From NCBI GenBank assembly GCA_944474755.1, contig OX104122.1, forward strand, positions 16,812,641 through 16,876,640: a DNA stretch of 64,000 nucleotides. The letters are read 5' to 3'. How positions within the stretch are numbered: the stretch's first letter is position 1; the number at the start of each line of letters is the position of its first letter. The translations under genes were made by a program, and so were the position numbers. Under the pieces are notes generated by a model that was given only the letters and a program-made list of their open reading frames with translations, ran no database searches and was not told where the DNA came from. Below, one piece after another: positions 48,950 through 61,110 of the stretch. This DNA is from Limnoperna fortunei. Its lineage: Eukaryota; Mollusca; Bivalvia; Mytilida; Modiolidae.

Positions 48950-50190
48950 TTACTCTTCAGTGTACATATATATATAGGTGTAGACGTATGTCTTACTTCG
49001 ATGTACACGTATGTCTTTTTATCTTTCTCAAATGCGGGCTCTCCAATGTACACGCATGGCTAACGCCAATACGTTCGTATGTCTCTTAAATGTCTCACTC
49101 CAAAGTACACGCATGTCTCCCTTTAATGTAGGCGTATGCCTCTCTCTGATGTAAATAAAAGCGTATGTCTATCTCGTGTCTCATTCTAATGTACACGTAT
49201 GTCTATCTCCAATGTAGACGCATGTTCCTCTCCGTTGAAGATCCATGTCACATCCTAATGTACGGGTTTGTCTCTCTCCACTGTACACATGGATATCTCT
49301 CTAATGTACACCTATGTATCCCTCAATGGAGACGTATGTCTCTTTCTGCTGTAGGAATTTGACTGTCCAATATATGTGTATGTCTCTCTCCAGTGAAGAT
49401 GCTTTCTCATTCTAATGTACACGTATGTCTGTCTCCAATGTAGGTGTATGTCTGTCTCCAGTGGAGATGTATGTCTCGTTCTAATGTTCATGTTTGTCTC
49501 CAATGTAGGTGTATGTCTCTCTCCAATGGAGATGCATGTCTCATTCTAATGAACACTTATGTCTCTTTCCAATGTAGGTGTATGTTTTTCTCCAGTGAAG
49601 ATGAATGTCTCGTTCTTATGAACACTTATGTCTGTCTCCAATATATGTGTATGTCTCTCTCCAGTAAAGATGCTTTCTCATTCTTATGAGCACGTATGTC
49701 TGTCTCTAATGTAGGTGTATGTCTCCCTCCAGTGGAGATGCATGTCTCACTCTAATGTACACGTATGTCTGTCTCCAATGTAGGTGTATGTTTCTCTCCA
49801 GTGGAGATGCATCTCTCATTCTAGTACCGGTATACACTTTTTTTTCTCTCGATCCCATGCAGACGTATAAATTCTCCAGGATAATCGTATTCCTCTCTCC
49901 AATGTTCATGTATGTCTCACTTCAATGTACACGTTTATCTTACTTCAATGTACACGAATGTCTCTCTCTTATGTTGACTTATATCTCACGACAATTTAGA
50001 CGTATCTCTAGCGCAAATATTTTGTATGTCTCTCTAATGTTTACGCATGGCTAGCGCCAATACAGGCGCACGTCTTTCTAATGTAGGCGTATATATCTTT
50101 CCGATGTAAACGTACGGCTAGCGTCAATACTGGCATATGCCTTTCTCTAATGTTTACATATGGCAAGCGCCAATAATTGCCAGTATTAAA
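48950..50190. repeat. Degenerate minisatellite, GTATGTCTCTCTCCAATG type
   Basis: Many diverged copies of a unit of about 33-35 bp, paired into about 70 bp: TGTACACGTATGTCTGTCTC then CAATGTAGGTGTATGTCTCTCTCCAGTGGAGATGCATG in parts. The centre (49.4-49.85 kb) is the most regular. Frames on both strands (for example 49719-50054) arise from it. Confidence 0.88.
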
Positions 50191-50596
50191 ATATAGAAAT
50201 AGTTGATGCTCTTAAAAAGCTGAAAATGGAATTTACACCCTCTAAAGTTACCCAACTACTACAACGCACTATATGTTAATCTGGAATCCGCTCTGTAGAC
50301 ATAATGTAACTCAAGTTTTGGGTCCAACATGAAAATGTTTGTATCGTGCTGTTGGTATCCTGTACAGTTTTATGATTTATTTATTATCCTACACTTGTAA
50401 CTAACCAGTGACTGTATGTCATTGGAGACTAATAAAATATATTTGGTGTTAATTAGCTGTGAAGTTCTCATTCATGAAAAATAAATGAGATCTCCACGAT
50501 ACAGCATACGGTTCGAAGAATTAACTTTGATTGACGATTTGAACAATGGAATATACAGTTTCTCAGATTTAATTCCCGACTGTTTTAGGCAATTTG
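50191..50596. other. Unassigned spacer before the 50782 exon
   Basis: AT-rich, no repeats. It contains plausible leader or intron sequence only. Confidence 0.4.
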
Positions 50597-50676
50597 TTTG
50601 ATTAATATAATAACAGTGCACACTACTCTAGCAATGTTTGATTAATATAATAACAGTGCACACTACTCTGGCTATG
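50597..50676. repeat. 40-bp direct duplication upstream of the 50782 exon
   Basis: TTTGATTAATATAATAACAG and TGCACACTACTCTAGCAATG are repeated at once with two substitutions (TCTGGCTATG). The pair ends 105 bp before the ATG at 50782, so it could lie in the promoter or leader. Any regulatory role is speculation. Confidence 0.75.
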
Positions 50677-50781
50677 TTTGAAGAAAAATGTTGCGCTATT
50701 GGGCCAAGTTTACATAAGCATGCGGATTGAAATTTTAACACCATTTGGAATCTAGGTTAATAATTCAAATTTCAACAAGGA

Positions 50782-51060
50782 ATGATGGATGCACGATTTT
50801 CTGACGCCAGTTCTGTTAAAAGCTCAAAACGAATTGCATCCCGTGCCAGTGACATTTCTTGGAAAACTTTTCGTAGAACATCAAGATTTACGCATAAAGA
50901 TTTGAAATTGAAATCAAATAAAAAAGAACCAGATAAAATTTTGGATCTTGATAGTTACAAGATGTCAGCTGGATCTCATTCCGAAGACTCATTTCCAGAA
51001 GAAGCCATAAAAAATAATTTTGAAATAACACAAAACCAACGAAACTCGGAACAAACAATG
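50782..51060 (+). CDS. Alternative first exon, 93 codons
   Basis: ATG ATG at 50782 opens MMDARFSDASSVKSSKRIAS and continues Ser/Lys/Arg-rich for 93 codons, ending QTM at 51060 with GTAAGG as donor, phase 0. The A before the ATG and a TGA in the alternative phase-0 reading argue against an upstream spliced coding exon, so this is taken as a start exon. Near its end it has SYKMSAGSHSEDSFPEEA, similar to EYKLSSGSHGTDIQDYISP in the 52952 exon, hinting that the two start exons share ancestry. Likely disordered, with many Ser/Thr phosphorylation candidates. Joining to the DCX exon at 63318 is inferred. Confidence 0.68.
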
Positions 51061-51774
51061 GTAAGGTGTTTATTCATTCTTGATGAATACAATGCTATTT
51101 ATACTAAATGTTGACGTATTTTGGTTATTGTTTTTGCGTGACAAATTAAAACTACTTACCGCGTACGCTCCTTTTGTAGATCAAAAAATGTGTAAATTGA
51201 ATTCATCACTTTATTTTCCACAGTTATTTAGCGTTTTGAAATGCGGCGGATTTTTCAATGTCTATAGTAAAGTTTGACCTAAATTACAACGGAAGTGTAT
51301 ATTTGGAAGAGTCCGTTGTCATCTGTTCGAAATTCTTCGGGTAATATCGTCTGCAGTTAAGGCGGGAAAATCCTCGCGGTTTGTCCGAATACCACTGAAC
51401 GTTACGAAAGCAGACGATCTTTTTGAAAACAACGCGAGGTCCCTGTAGAAACTCAAATGGCTGACTTCCTATGTAAAATTCCCGTAGCAAATGTCAAGTA
51501 CGATTTGGAACTTGTAAACAACAAAGGCATAATATAAAATATGGACGTTTTATCGTGTAGAAATGTCTTAAATTGGATTTTAACACGGAACAATAAAAAA
51601 AATGCAAGCAAAACACTGAGCGCAGCGGGGTGTAACTTTTACTATAAGGGTTTAGTGTAATGAATATATATACGTACAATTCCTTCCAAGAACCATAGCA
51701 CTGTTCGAAATCAGTTCATACATTGTTAGGCTGGGTTGGCTACATTGAAAATTAGGTAAAAAAAATCCATGGCT
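51061..51774. other. Intronic or intergenic spacer
   Basis: No repeat or domain recognised. The short frame at 51284-51490 on the minus strand (YYPKNFEQM) has no support. Confidence 0.4.
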
Positions 51775-51909
51775 GACCCAATTTTATTGATTATTTAAAT
51801 ATGGGTAGCCATTATAGTCATTAATATATGTTGCCATGAGCGTTAGCGAGTAGTAAAATATCATGAATATAATGCCTAACCATACTTAAATAATCAATAA
51901 AATTGAGTC
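51775..51909. mobile_element. MITE with 30-bp inverted ends
   Basis: GACCCAATTTTATTGATTAT at 51775 and the following TTAAATATGG are mirrored by CCATACTTAAATAATCAATA and AAATTGAGTC ending at 51909, with few mismatches. The interior of 75 bp has no coding capacity. Target duplication unclear. Confidence 0.78.
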
Positions 51910-52951
51910 TGGAATTAAAACATTTTATTAAAATATTTATTGATTTGTTAAAAGCAAAAATGAAATAACCTTTAAAAAAGCTTTCTTTGATTTTTTAAAT
52001 TACTCTGGTATATAGATGTAGATTATTATAAAATGCATAACACAAATAAAACTGTCAAAAGTGGGGGGGGGAGCAATATCTTTTCTATTAATGTGTTTTG
52101 GGCAATTTTACAGGTTGTGTTAACTGTTTTTTAAGTAAAGCAACTGTTAACTGTTTTTCAACCATTAGCTGTTAACTGTTTTTTTTTAAAATTGACATTT
52201 CTGTTAACTGTTTTAATGAAAATAAAAATCATGTTTGCTGTCAATAGTATTGCCCTTCGATGAGATTCTGTTGTTATCTGTTATTTTTCGATTTTTTAAC
52301 TCACTGTTTTCTGTTTTCTCGTGTAAATTTCTGTTATCTACTACCATTATTTTAAATTTACTGTTGTCTGTTTTGGGAAAAATAAAAAATTGTTAACCTC
52401 ATCAAATCCTTGAACCGGCAAACTTTAGAACCAACAACCAAAAATGTAGCAACTTGTTCCGACTTGGTATACGGGCATTTCGAATGAAATAGTTGGTTAA
52501 GCCTGGTTTTTGGCATGCCAAACCTCCCGCTCCCATTACTGTAATAAAGATAAAAGTAACAATTTGAATATATATAGTGGCGAGATTAAGTGAATTAATA
52601 CACGGATCTCGTTAGCAAAATTAAAGTAGTGTTTACACTTGGTCTTTGTTTTTGTAATAAATTTACCAATAATAATACCAGACATTTTTTCATAATAAAA
52701 TGTCGTTTTGACATGTTGCTTCCACCAGTTATGCCAAATTCCATAATGCAAACGCCGTAATACTTATACTTAGTTTGACTGTTACATACAATGTTGATCG
52801 CGTGGTTCTTTAATGCTGCTCTAAAACTCGTCTATGATTCATTGGTTCTATTTGAAACGAATGACATTATTTAAATTATATGTATTAATGATTTATTTGG
52901 AAAAAGTTATTGTGTGGAAGGAGAAAGACGTTTGATCATCGTTGTTGCATT
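51910..52951. other. Spacer with degenerate TGTTAACTGTTTT repeat
   Basis: From about 52100 to 52390 there are repeated TGTTAACTGTTTTT and CTGTTATCTG words, a decayed tandem repeat or dispersed element of a type often seen in molluscs. The rest (52.4-52.9 kb) is unremarkable and would hold the promoter or leader of the 52952 exon. Confidence 0.5.
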
Positions 52952-53245
52952 ATGTCTGATAGTTTATCACGTTATAAGTTACAAGCTTATAGACCAAGAG
53001 CAACGATAGCTTACTTGAACTATGGTCTTCCCAATAGACAATATTTGGAGAATTATGAAAGTCTTGATAGCCGTCATCTCGAATCTTATCCCAACAATGG
53101 CATGCAATATAGTTATCCAAAGGAGGAATACAAGTTATCGAGTGGTTCGCACGGAACTGACATACAGGACTATATTTCCCCTATCGAGGATTCCTCTATA
53201 CAGTCATTATACAGGCAAAAGTATACTATTCTACCATATATTGGG
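52952..53245 (+). CDS. Alternative first exon, 98 codons, Tyr-rich
   Basis: The first ATG at 52952 opens MSDSLSRYKLQAYRPRATIA. The frame runs 294 nt to ATTGGG at 53245 with GTAAGA as donor (phase 0). The peptide is Tyr- and Ser-rich (NYGLPNRQYLENYESLDSRH, IQSLYRQKYTILPYIG) and unlike the Lys-rich 46316 exon. It shares the YKLSSGSH motif with the 50782 exon (YKMSAGSH). No acceptor with a pyrimidine tract is seen just upstream, so it is taken as a start exon with its own promoter. The nearest compatible acceptor downstream is that of the DCX exon, 10 kb away across the 60-bp and 41/59-bp arrays. Confidence 0.7.
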
Positions 53246-53469
53246 GTAAGATATAGGTACACTTGTCGTTGTTTTGTACCCAAATTTTATTATTATGTGT
53301 GCAATTTTAGTGTTATAACAGTTTATGTTCTAATTTGATTATTCGTGGCATGTCTTCTTCATATGAGATTTTGATGTCATTGAACATGTAAAATTTTTAC
53401 GATTAAAAGTATACAACCTGCCAACGGCAAAAAAATCTTTAAAAACTGACATCCATCCCGTATAAAATA

Positions 53470-54800
53470 TTCGTCAATCTCTTATAAATTGTGTACCCCA
53501 AAATAGAATGCAGAGCACTTGTATATCGTATATATCCCCCTTCTCCCCCCCCCCCCCAAAAAAAAAAAAAAAAAAAAAAAAAACAACAACAAAACTGCAT
53601 TCCATTTGATATGTACATGCAGTAAAAACGTATACCCCATATATAATGAACATCCCGTATGGAATGTATATCCAGTATAAAATATACATCACATACACCC
53701 TATACCAATGCACATCAATTATAAAAGAAATGAATGTACAGTATTTAATGTACCTCGCATATTAAATGTTACCCAGTATACAATATACATTCAATATAAA
53801 ATGCACGTCCAGTATAAAATTTATATCCCGGCGTATAAAATGTTGAACCAGCATAAAAATCACAGAGTGTTAGGGTATCGCCAGAGTGTTAGGGTATCGC
53901 AAATTCACGTACAATTCTGGCCCTTTTTCTGACTGTGCCGTTACTCTACCAAAATCGATTACAAGGGCTTCATTTAATAAATTTCACCATCTTCCATCCA
54001 AAACAAGTTACGCTTATCATTTTTAAAACACACATTTCTCACAAAAAATTGTAAAAGGTTTGCTGGCTATAATTACTTGCCGACAAGAACTACTCCATCA
54101 CCAAAACACCCCATATAAAATTATATCATGTTTAAATATAAGCCTAATAAATGTACACCCCATATAGTATGTACGCCCCATATAAATTGTTCACACCAAA
54201 ATGTACATCAAGTATAAAATATACACCCCGGTGTAAAATGTATATCAAGAAAAAATGTACACCCATATAAATGTTCACCAATAAAAAATTACTCCCGATA
54301 TGCATCTTGTTTAATATGTTGATCAAGAATAAAATGTACATCCCATAGGCCATATAAAATGCATACCCCGTATACAGTGTATACCTGTATAAAATGTACA
54401 TCCCGTAGGCCATATAAAAGGCATACCCCGTATACAGTGTATACCTGTATAAAATGTACATTCCATATGCCATATAAAATGCATACCCCGTATAGAGTGT
54501 ATACCTGTATAAAATGTACATTCCATATGCCATATAAAATGCATACCCCGTATACAGTGTATACCTGTATAAAATATACATTCCATATGCCATATAAAAT
54601 GCATATCCCGTATACAGTGTATACCTGTATAAAATGTACATCTCATATGCCATATAAAATGCATACCCCGTATAGAGTGTATACCTGTATAAAATGTACA
54701 TTCGATATGCCATATAAAATGCATACCCCGTATACAGTTTAAAATGCCATATATACAATGTATATAAAGTATAAAATGTGCATCACGTATAAATTGTATA
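53470..54800. repeat. 60-bp minisatellite with degenerate flanks
   Basis: A regular core at 54340-54740 has seven copies of a 60-bp unit: CCCGTATACAGTGTATACCT, GTATAAAATGTACATTCC, ATATGCCATATAAAATGCAT. Decayed relatives (AAAATGTACATC words) extend left to about 53600 and right to 54860. CCCCCCCC-AAAA homopolymers lie at 53545-53583. GTATACAGTGTATAC makes a small palindrome in each unit. Frames of 127, 133 and 204 codons on both strands are repeat artefacts. A 19-bp direct repeat (AGAGTGTTAGGGTATCGC) lies at 53864-53901. Confidence 0.92.
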
Positions 54801-54860
54801 TCAAGTCAACAATGTACATTCCATCCTAAATGTATTGCCCAAAATAAAATGGAAATCTTC

Positions 54861-55980
54861 AAAATTAAATGTATATTCCAAATTCTAATATGACGTGCTT
54901 TAAATGCTTTGAGACCACAACTGTGGTAAAAAAATGATTTATCTATGAGCAACACGCGCTGAGAAGGGCGTGTTTTAAATGGCTGTTCCAATTACAAAAC
55001 TGTAAGTCCCACTGGACAGCTATTGCATATGACGTATAAATCTTATAAATAGCGACACGCGCTATAATTATCCGTTGCAATATATTGTGAGTTACATTGA
55101 CGGAACAACCAGTTTATGGCGGAAATTATGTTTTCTATAGTACCTATAGAAGCTCGGGATAAAATAATACGACATAAATGGTCACCCCGTGGTAAAACAA
55201 TGATAAACCACAACCTCCGTGAATTATTTCTTAAATAAAATGTCCAAGATGTATATCGCACAATACTATTTGAATCTCATTATTAATTAGCTACCGATAA
55301 CAGCAAACTATCCATATTTTGACGAACCAGACCAATACGGTTTTAATAAGTCCAGTTTTGATATTGGACAGGTTAATCCCGTATTGAATTGTTCGGCAAA
55401 TTAAATAAAGATATTATTAATTAACTACTATCATATTCATTAGGATAACAGTATATATTGCCGAACCAATTCTTATCCAATATCGGTATTGACCTGATTC
55501 GACCTGTATTGCCCTGATAGTTATTTCTTAGTTAATTAAAAAAGATATCATGACGCGATGATTTCTAGGTAAGCTGTATTGTCATTAGGCAGCGTTCCGG
55601 ATAAATACAGCAAGCCTTGAACCAATACAGAATCATTACACACTAATATCATAGAACAACTCACGTAAGATGTATAGACAAAAATGTGCGTGTATGTACC
55701 AAATAGTATATAACCAAGGTAAAGTGTATTTATCATTTAAAAGGTATATCCCAAAATGAAATGCCAATCCCTATATTATATGTATAATTTACATCCTATA
55801 TAAAATGTTATGCAAAATGTGATGTATATCCCAAACTAAAAAGTGCATCACATTTTAATGTATATCAGAAATATAATGTAACACCCCCCCCCCCAATTCA
55901 AAATCTATAATGAAATGTACCTCCCATATCAAATGTATATGTAAAAATTAAAAAAAATCATGTAAAAAATCATACACAAT
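54861..55980. other. Unassigned spacer
   Basis: No gene recognised. Between 55.3 and 55.55 kb there are repeated GAACCAGACC/CAATATCGG/AATTCTTATCC words and two ATTAATTAACTA-like stretches that may be a decayed fold-back. From 55.74 to 55.95 kb, ATGTATATCCCAAA words resemble the decayed edge of the 60-bp family. Confidence 0.4.
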
Positions 55981-58660
55981 TCAATACTTTTTCTCTAGCT
56001 CTAGCAATAGATATCCGTCTTGCAATAGTTTCTGTCTGATCTAGCAGTTGGTACCTTTCCTGCGATCATTACTGTATAGGTCAATGAATAGATAAGCGCC
56101 TTGCAATACTTCCTGTCTAGGTCTAGCAATAGGTATCTGCCCCACAATACTTCCTGTCTAATTCTAGCAATTGGTATCTGCCACGCAATACTTCCTGTCT
56201 AGGTCTAGCAATTGGTATCTGCTCAGCAATACTTCCTGTCAAGGTCTAGCAATTGGTATCTGCCCAGCAATACTTCCTGTCTAGGTCTAGCAATTGGTAT
56301 CTGCCCAGCAATACTTCCTGTCTAGGTCTAGAAATTGGTATCTGCCCCGCAATACTTCCTGTCTAGGTCTAGAAATTGGTATCTGCCCCACAATACTTCC
56401 CATCAAGGTCTATCAATTGGTATCTGCCCAGCAATACTTCCTGTCTAGGTCTAGCAATTGGTATCTGCCACGCAATACTTCCTGTCTAGGTCTAGCAATT
56501 GGTATCTGCCCCACAATACTTCCTGTCAAGGTCTAGCAATTGGTATCTACCCAGCAATACTTCCTGTCTAGGTCTAGCAATTGGTATCTGCCACGCAATA
56601 CTTCCTGTCTAGGTCTAGCAATTGGTATCTGCCCAGCAATACTTCCTGTCTAGGTCTAGAAATTGGTATCTGTCCCGCAATACTTCCTGTCTAGGTCTAG
56701 CAATTGGTATCTGCTCAGCAATACTTCCTGTCAAGGTCTAGCAATTGGTATCTGCCCAGCAATACTTCCTGTCTAGGTCTAGCATGTAAAAAAATAAACA
56801 CAATTCATTACTTTTTCTCTAGTTCTAGCAATAGATATCCGTCTTGCAATAGTTTCTGTCTGATCTAGCAGTTGGTACTTTTCCTGCGATAATTACTGTA
56901 TAGGTCAATGAATAGATAGGCGCCCTGCAATACTTCCTGTCTAAGTCTAGCAATTGGCATCTGCCCCACAATACTTCCTGTCTAGGTCTAGCAATTGGTA
57001 TCTGCCACGCAATACTTCCTGTCTAGGTCTGGCAATTGGTATCTGCCCAGCAATACTTCTCTAGGTCTAGCAATTGGTATCTGCCCAGCAATACTTCCTG
57101 TCTAGGTCTAGCAATTGGTATCTGCCCAGCAATACTTCCTGTCTAGGTCTAGAAATTGGTATCTGCCCCACAATACTTCCTGTCTAGGTCTAGAAATTGG
57201 TATCTGCCCCACAATACTTCCTGTCTAGGTCTAGCAATTGGTATCTGCCCAGCAAAACTTCCTGTCAAGGTCTAGAAATTGGTATCTGCCCCACATACTT
57301 CCTGTCTAGGTCTAGCAATTGGTATCTGCCCAGCAATACTTCCTGTCTAGGTCTAGCAATTGGTATCTGCCCAGCAATACTTCCTGTCTAGGTCTAGAAA
57401 TTGGTATCTGCCCCACAATACTTCCCGTCTAGGTCTTGCAATTGGTATCTGACCAGCAATACTTCCTGTCTAGGTCTAGAAATAGGTATCTGCCCCACAA
57501 TACTTCCTGTCTAGGTCTAGCAATTGGTATCTGCCCCGCAATACTTCCTGTCAAGGTCTAGAAATTGGTATCTGCCCCACATACTTCCTGTCTAGGTCTA
57601 GCAATTGGTATCTGCCCAGCAATACTTCCTGTCTAGGTCTAGCAATTGGTATCTGCCCAGCAATACTTCCTGTCTAGGTCTAGAAATTGGTATCTGCCCC
57701 ACAATACTTCCCGTCTAGGTCTTGCAATTGGTATCTGACCAGCAATACTTCCTGTCTAGGTCTAGAAATAGGTATCTGCCCCACAATACTTCCTGTCTAG
57801 GTCTAGCAATTGGTATCTGCCCCGCAATACTTCCTGTCAAGGTCTCGCAATTGGTATCTGCCCTACAATACTTCCTGTCTAGGTCTCGCAATTGGTATCT
57901 GCCCCGCAATACTTCCTGTCAAGGTCTCGCAATTGGTATCTGCCCTACAATACTTCCTGTCTAATTCTAGCAATTGGTATCTGCCCCACAATACTTCCTG
58001 TCTAATTCTAGCAATTGGTATCTGCCCCGCAATACTTCCTGTCAAGGTCTCGCAATTGGTATCTGCCCTACAATACTTCCTGTCTAGGTCTCGCAATTGG
58101 TATCTGCCCCGCAATACTTCCTGTCAAGGTCTCGCAATTGGTATCTGCCCTACAATACTTCCTTTCTAGGTCTAGCAATCGGTATCTGCCCCGCAATACT
58201 TCCTTTCTAGGTCTAGCAATCGGTATATGTTCTGCAATACTTTCTATGTGTAGACTTAGGAATTGGTACCTGACCTGCAATACTTATTGCTTTGGTCTAG
58301 AAATTGGTACCTGCTCTGCCCTACTTATAGTCTATGTCTAGAAATTGGTATATGTCCTGCAATACTTTCTATGTGTAGGTTTATTAATTGGCACCTGCAG
58401 TTCAGTACTTCTTTATTTGGTCTAGCGATGGGTATAAGCCTTGCAATATTTTTTTTACACATTTCTTAGTAATTGGCACCTGCCTTGCAATACTTCTTAT
58501 ATAGGCATATGAGTTGTTACCTGTCACACAATACTTCCTGCCTAGTGTTTACGAATTGGTACCTGCTCTGCAATATTTTTTGTCTATGTCCAGAAATTGG
58601 TATATTCCATAAAATACTTTCTACATAGGATAGGAATTGGTACCTGCCCTGCAATACTTC
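55981..58660. repeat. 41-bp minisatellite, ~60 copies
   Basis: The unit is CTAGGTCTAGCAATTGGTAT then CTGCCCAGCAATACTTCCTGT. Variants differ in CTAG/CAAG, AGCAA/AGAAA and CCAGC/CCACA. A leader block with ATAGATATCCGTCTTGCAAT recurs at about 56007 and 56829, marking a duplication of about 820 bp. A second block with CCCGTCTAGGTCTTGCAATT recurs at 57425 and 57715 (290 bp). The right end (58.2-58.66 kb) is degenerate. Confidence 0.95.
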
Positions 58661-59020
58661 CTGTCTAGGTCTAGCGGTGGGCTTAGGTCTAGGAGTCGGT
58701 ACCTGCCCTGCAATACTTCCTGTCTAGGTCTAGCGATGGGCTTAGGTCTAGGAGTCAGTACCTGCCCTGCAATACTTCCTGTCTAGGTCTAGCGATGGGC
58801 TTAGGTCTAGGAGTCGGTACCTGCCCTGCAATACTTCCTGTCTAGGTCTAGCGATGGGCTTAGGTCTAGGAGTCGGTACCTGCCCTGCAATACTTCCTGT
58901 CTAGGTCTAGCGATGGGCTTAGGTCTAGGAGTCGGTACCTGCCCTGCAATACTTCCTGTCTAGGTCTAGCGATGGGCTTAGGTCTAGGAGTCGGTACCTG
59001 CCCTGCAATACTTCCTGTCG
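58641..59020. repeat. 59-bp daughter array of the 41-bp family, ~6 copies
   Basis: Each unit is a 41-bp type unit with about 18 extra bases, GCGATGGGCTTAGGTCTAG, so CTAGGTCTAG occurs once and GGTCTAGGAGTCGGTACC follows. Copies are nearly identical (one GTCAGTACC variant). High homogeneity beside the degenerate end of the 41-bp array indicates a younger expansion of a new compound unit. Confidence 0.94.
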
Positions 59021-59039
59021 ATTGATATCTTTGGAAAAA

Positions 59040-59505
59040 ACATTCGTACAGTGGTGACAAGACTCGATGATCTATTGTAACGACAGTATCCTAGACAATA
59101 CAACACATTGATCTTTAACTTTTTGCCTTTATTAATTATTAAAATACAATTTATTATTTTGTTTATTGGAAATCAATATTAATTAACAAACACTAGTTTG
59201 CATCTGACTACAGTTCTTGTAGGTCAAAGTCTATTTGTATGATTGGAGTATCTCAAAATATTTTTTTTGCTATAAAATTATGTGTTACTAAAAGTTGTGT
59301 ACTTGTATTTAAAAAAAAAGCTCAGAAGCTTTGGTTTTCTTTCGAACTAATATACGATGAAACATATCGCATTGTTTCTGAATAAAAACTTAAAAACCTG
59401 TAAAAACTAAAGAAGATAAAGAAAAATCAGCATCAACATAAATATGCTAAGAGTATGTATGTTCCCGTTAGGTTAACTTAAGATGAAAAGTACCACATAT
59501 CAGGG
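59040..59505. other. Unassigned spacer
   Basis: AT-rich sequence between the 59-bp array and a SINE; nothing recognised. Confidence 0.45.
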
Positions 59506-59508
59506 TCA

Positions 59509-59742
59509 GTGTTCACGGTCAGACATGAGGGAGTGGTTAAGCTAGTTCGTCTACTTTTGATCACGTGGCCTGTCAACGTTGATGTTGCAGGTTCGAGTCT
59601 TCGGGCATGTGTTCCTACTGAAGTTCGGAGGTTTCCTCCGGGTACTATGGGTTCCTCCCCCAATAAAAATTGGACGCCTTGATATATAGCTGAAAAATTG
59701 CTGGATGTAGCGTTAAACACAATTCAAACAAATCAGAACATC
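59509..59742 (+). mobile_element. tRNA-derived SINE of mollusc type
   Basis: The head has a box-A-like GAGGGAGTGGTTAAGC and a box-B-like GCAGGTTCGAGTCT. A central domain with GGAGGTTTCCTCCGGGTACT and GGTTCCTCCCCCAATAAAA follows, then a tail TAGCGTTAAACACAATTCAA and CAAATCA. This architecture (tRNA head, conserved GTTTCCTCC core, GCGTTAAAC-type tail with AATC/AACA repeats) is familiar in bivalve genomes. An open frame on the minus strand (59478-59720) is incidental. Confidence 0.8.
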
Positions 59743-59744
59743 AC

Positions 59745-61015
59745 ATGACTTATCCTAACGTAGTGAAAATAAGTAGACCAAAAGAACTCGGACACGGAAA
59801 AAAGTAGGATATTATTTTCCGGTATTTTATTCACGAACAAGTTGCATAACTGTAAGAAGGCAACACAAACATTGAGACAAACAGAAAGTACTACTACATT
59901 GTAAACCCATGTGTGAACTATTGAAAAAAAATCACACACACAGAAGGTCACACACAGTTTATGTTTGACCGAGGGCACAGAACACGTAAGAAACATATTT
60001 TATTCCTTGTTGACACAGTAACTAAACAAAATGGGATTAAAAGCCAATTACACATCTGGATTTATTGGCTGGGGAGCAGGATAATTGTCCCGGGGTCAAG
60101 TTTATTCACATGAAACCCCCTCTTAGATAACTTTGGATTTTAAACGTAATATTGTATAGTGTGTTTAAATGCTTAATATTAAAACAAATTGAAAATTTGC
60201 AATTGAATGTGATCCCACGGATGTATATTAAATAAGTTGTTGTCATGGTTATATCTGTGCACGTAGTGTTCAGTTAGACATATCTCAATGGCCCGTAAAA
60301 TTAAAACACTGGAAGAAGTAGAAAACATTAAATATTTGATATTATTAAGTGACACATGACTGGCTCTACAATTACAATCTAACTTAAATTTATCGATTTG
60401 AATTCAATGATTTTTAACCCTTGTTGATTGTGTCTGTGCAAGATGTATAGATCGAAATTGACAGAGTCAGAAAATTTGGTTTGTATAATTTTATTAATAT
60501 TTATTTTTTTTATTGTTATGTGTATGCTGCATTGTTTTAATGTTTGTTTGAGTTTATGGCAACACAACGCAAAGTTTAAATGTGTCAAATTTTCAGTGGA
60601 CGAAACTGGATGGTTTTTGGTAAAAACGTCGAAATACTCCAGGAAACAAATCCAAACGTTTTCGGACGTCTTACTTGACGTCATAGATCCAAACAGTTTA
60701 TCACTTGCTGATTAAATACTCGTGTGTCCGTCAGGCCACTGAACGGATACTCGCCGTTCCGACATATACATTTGTTTGCGTAGATTTATAAAAGTTTAAT
60801 ATTCGGCTAAGGTTAGCTGTTAAAGTTGTTTTAGTCTGCACGTTTTTCTTTAATTTTAAGAACAAACTTAGACGCCTAAAATTAAAATATAATGGGTCGT
60901 ATCTGGAATAATACCTTATTTACTGCAAATGTCCTGGAGATCGATCACCGATATATTTTTGTTATGTGTGTTGGTGTTATTAGAATGTTGTTAAACTGGC
61001 AATCCTTGTCAATTA
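59745..61015. other. 1.3 kb without recognised gene
   Basis: Two overlapping open frames exist at 60428-60715 (plus, with a hydrophobic stretch IILLIFIFFIVMCML) and 60379-60684 (minus). Neither shows a domain, compatible splice borders or a start context that would separate it from chance. Confidence 0.4.
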
Positions 61016-61017
61016 AG

Positions 61018-61110
61018 ATTAGAGTCGAGCGCACCCTGCCAGCAATAAGACTTGAACCCGCAATCTCATTTTTCACAGACCACGTGATCAATAGTAGACG
61101 AAATCGGTAT
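61018..61110 (-). mobile_element. Head fragment of the 59.5-kb SINE family
   Basis: On the minus strand, TTCGTCTACTATTGATCACG followed by a TGGTCTGTG stretch and GCGGGTTCAAGTCTTATTG match the head region of the 59509-59742 SINE (TTCGTCTACTTTTGATCACG, GCAGGTTCGAGTCTT). Only the tRNA-like part is evident; the core and tail are missing or decayed. Confidence 0.65.

Noticed and set aside
54144..54758. 204-codon minus-strand Tyr/Met-rich frame
   Set aside because: Arises from the 60-bp array; competing frames of 133 and 127 codons overlap it on both strands.
60428..60715. 95-codon frame with a hydrophobic segment
   Set aside because: No homology, no splice or start context, and a longer frame overlaps it on the opposite strand.
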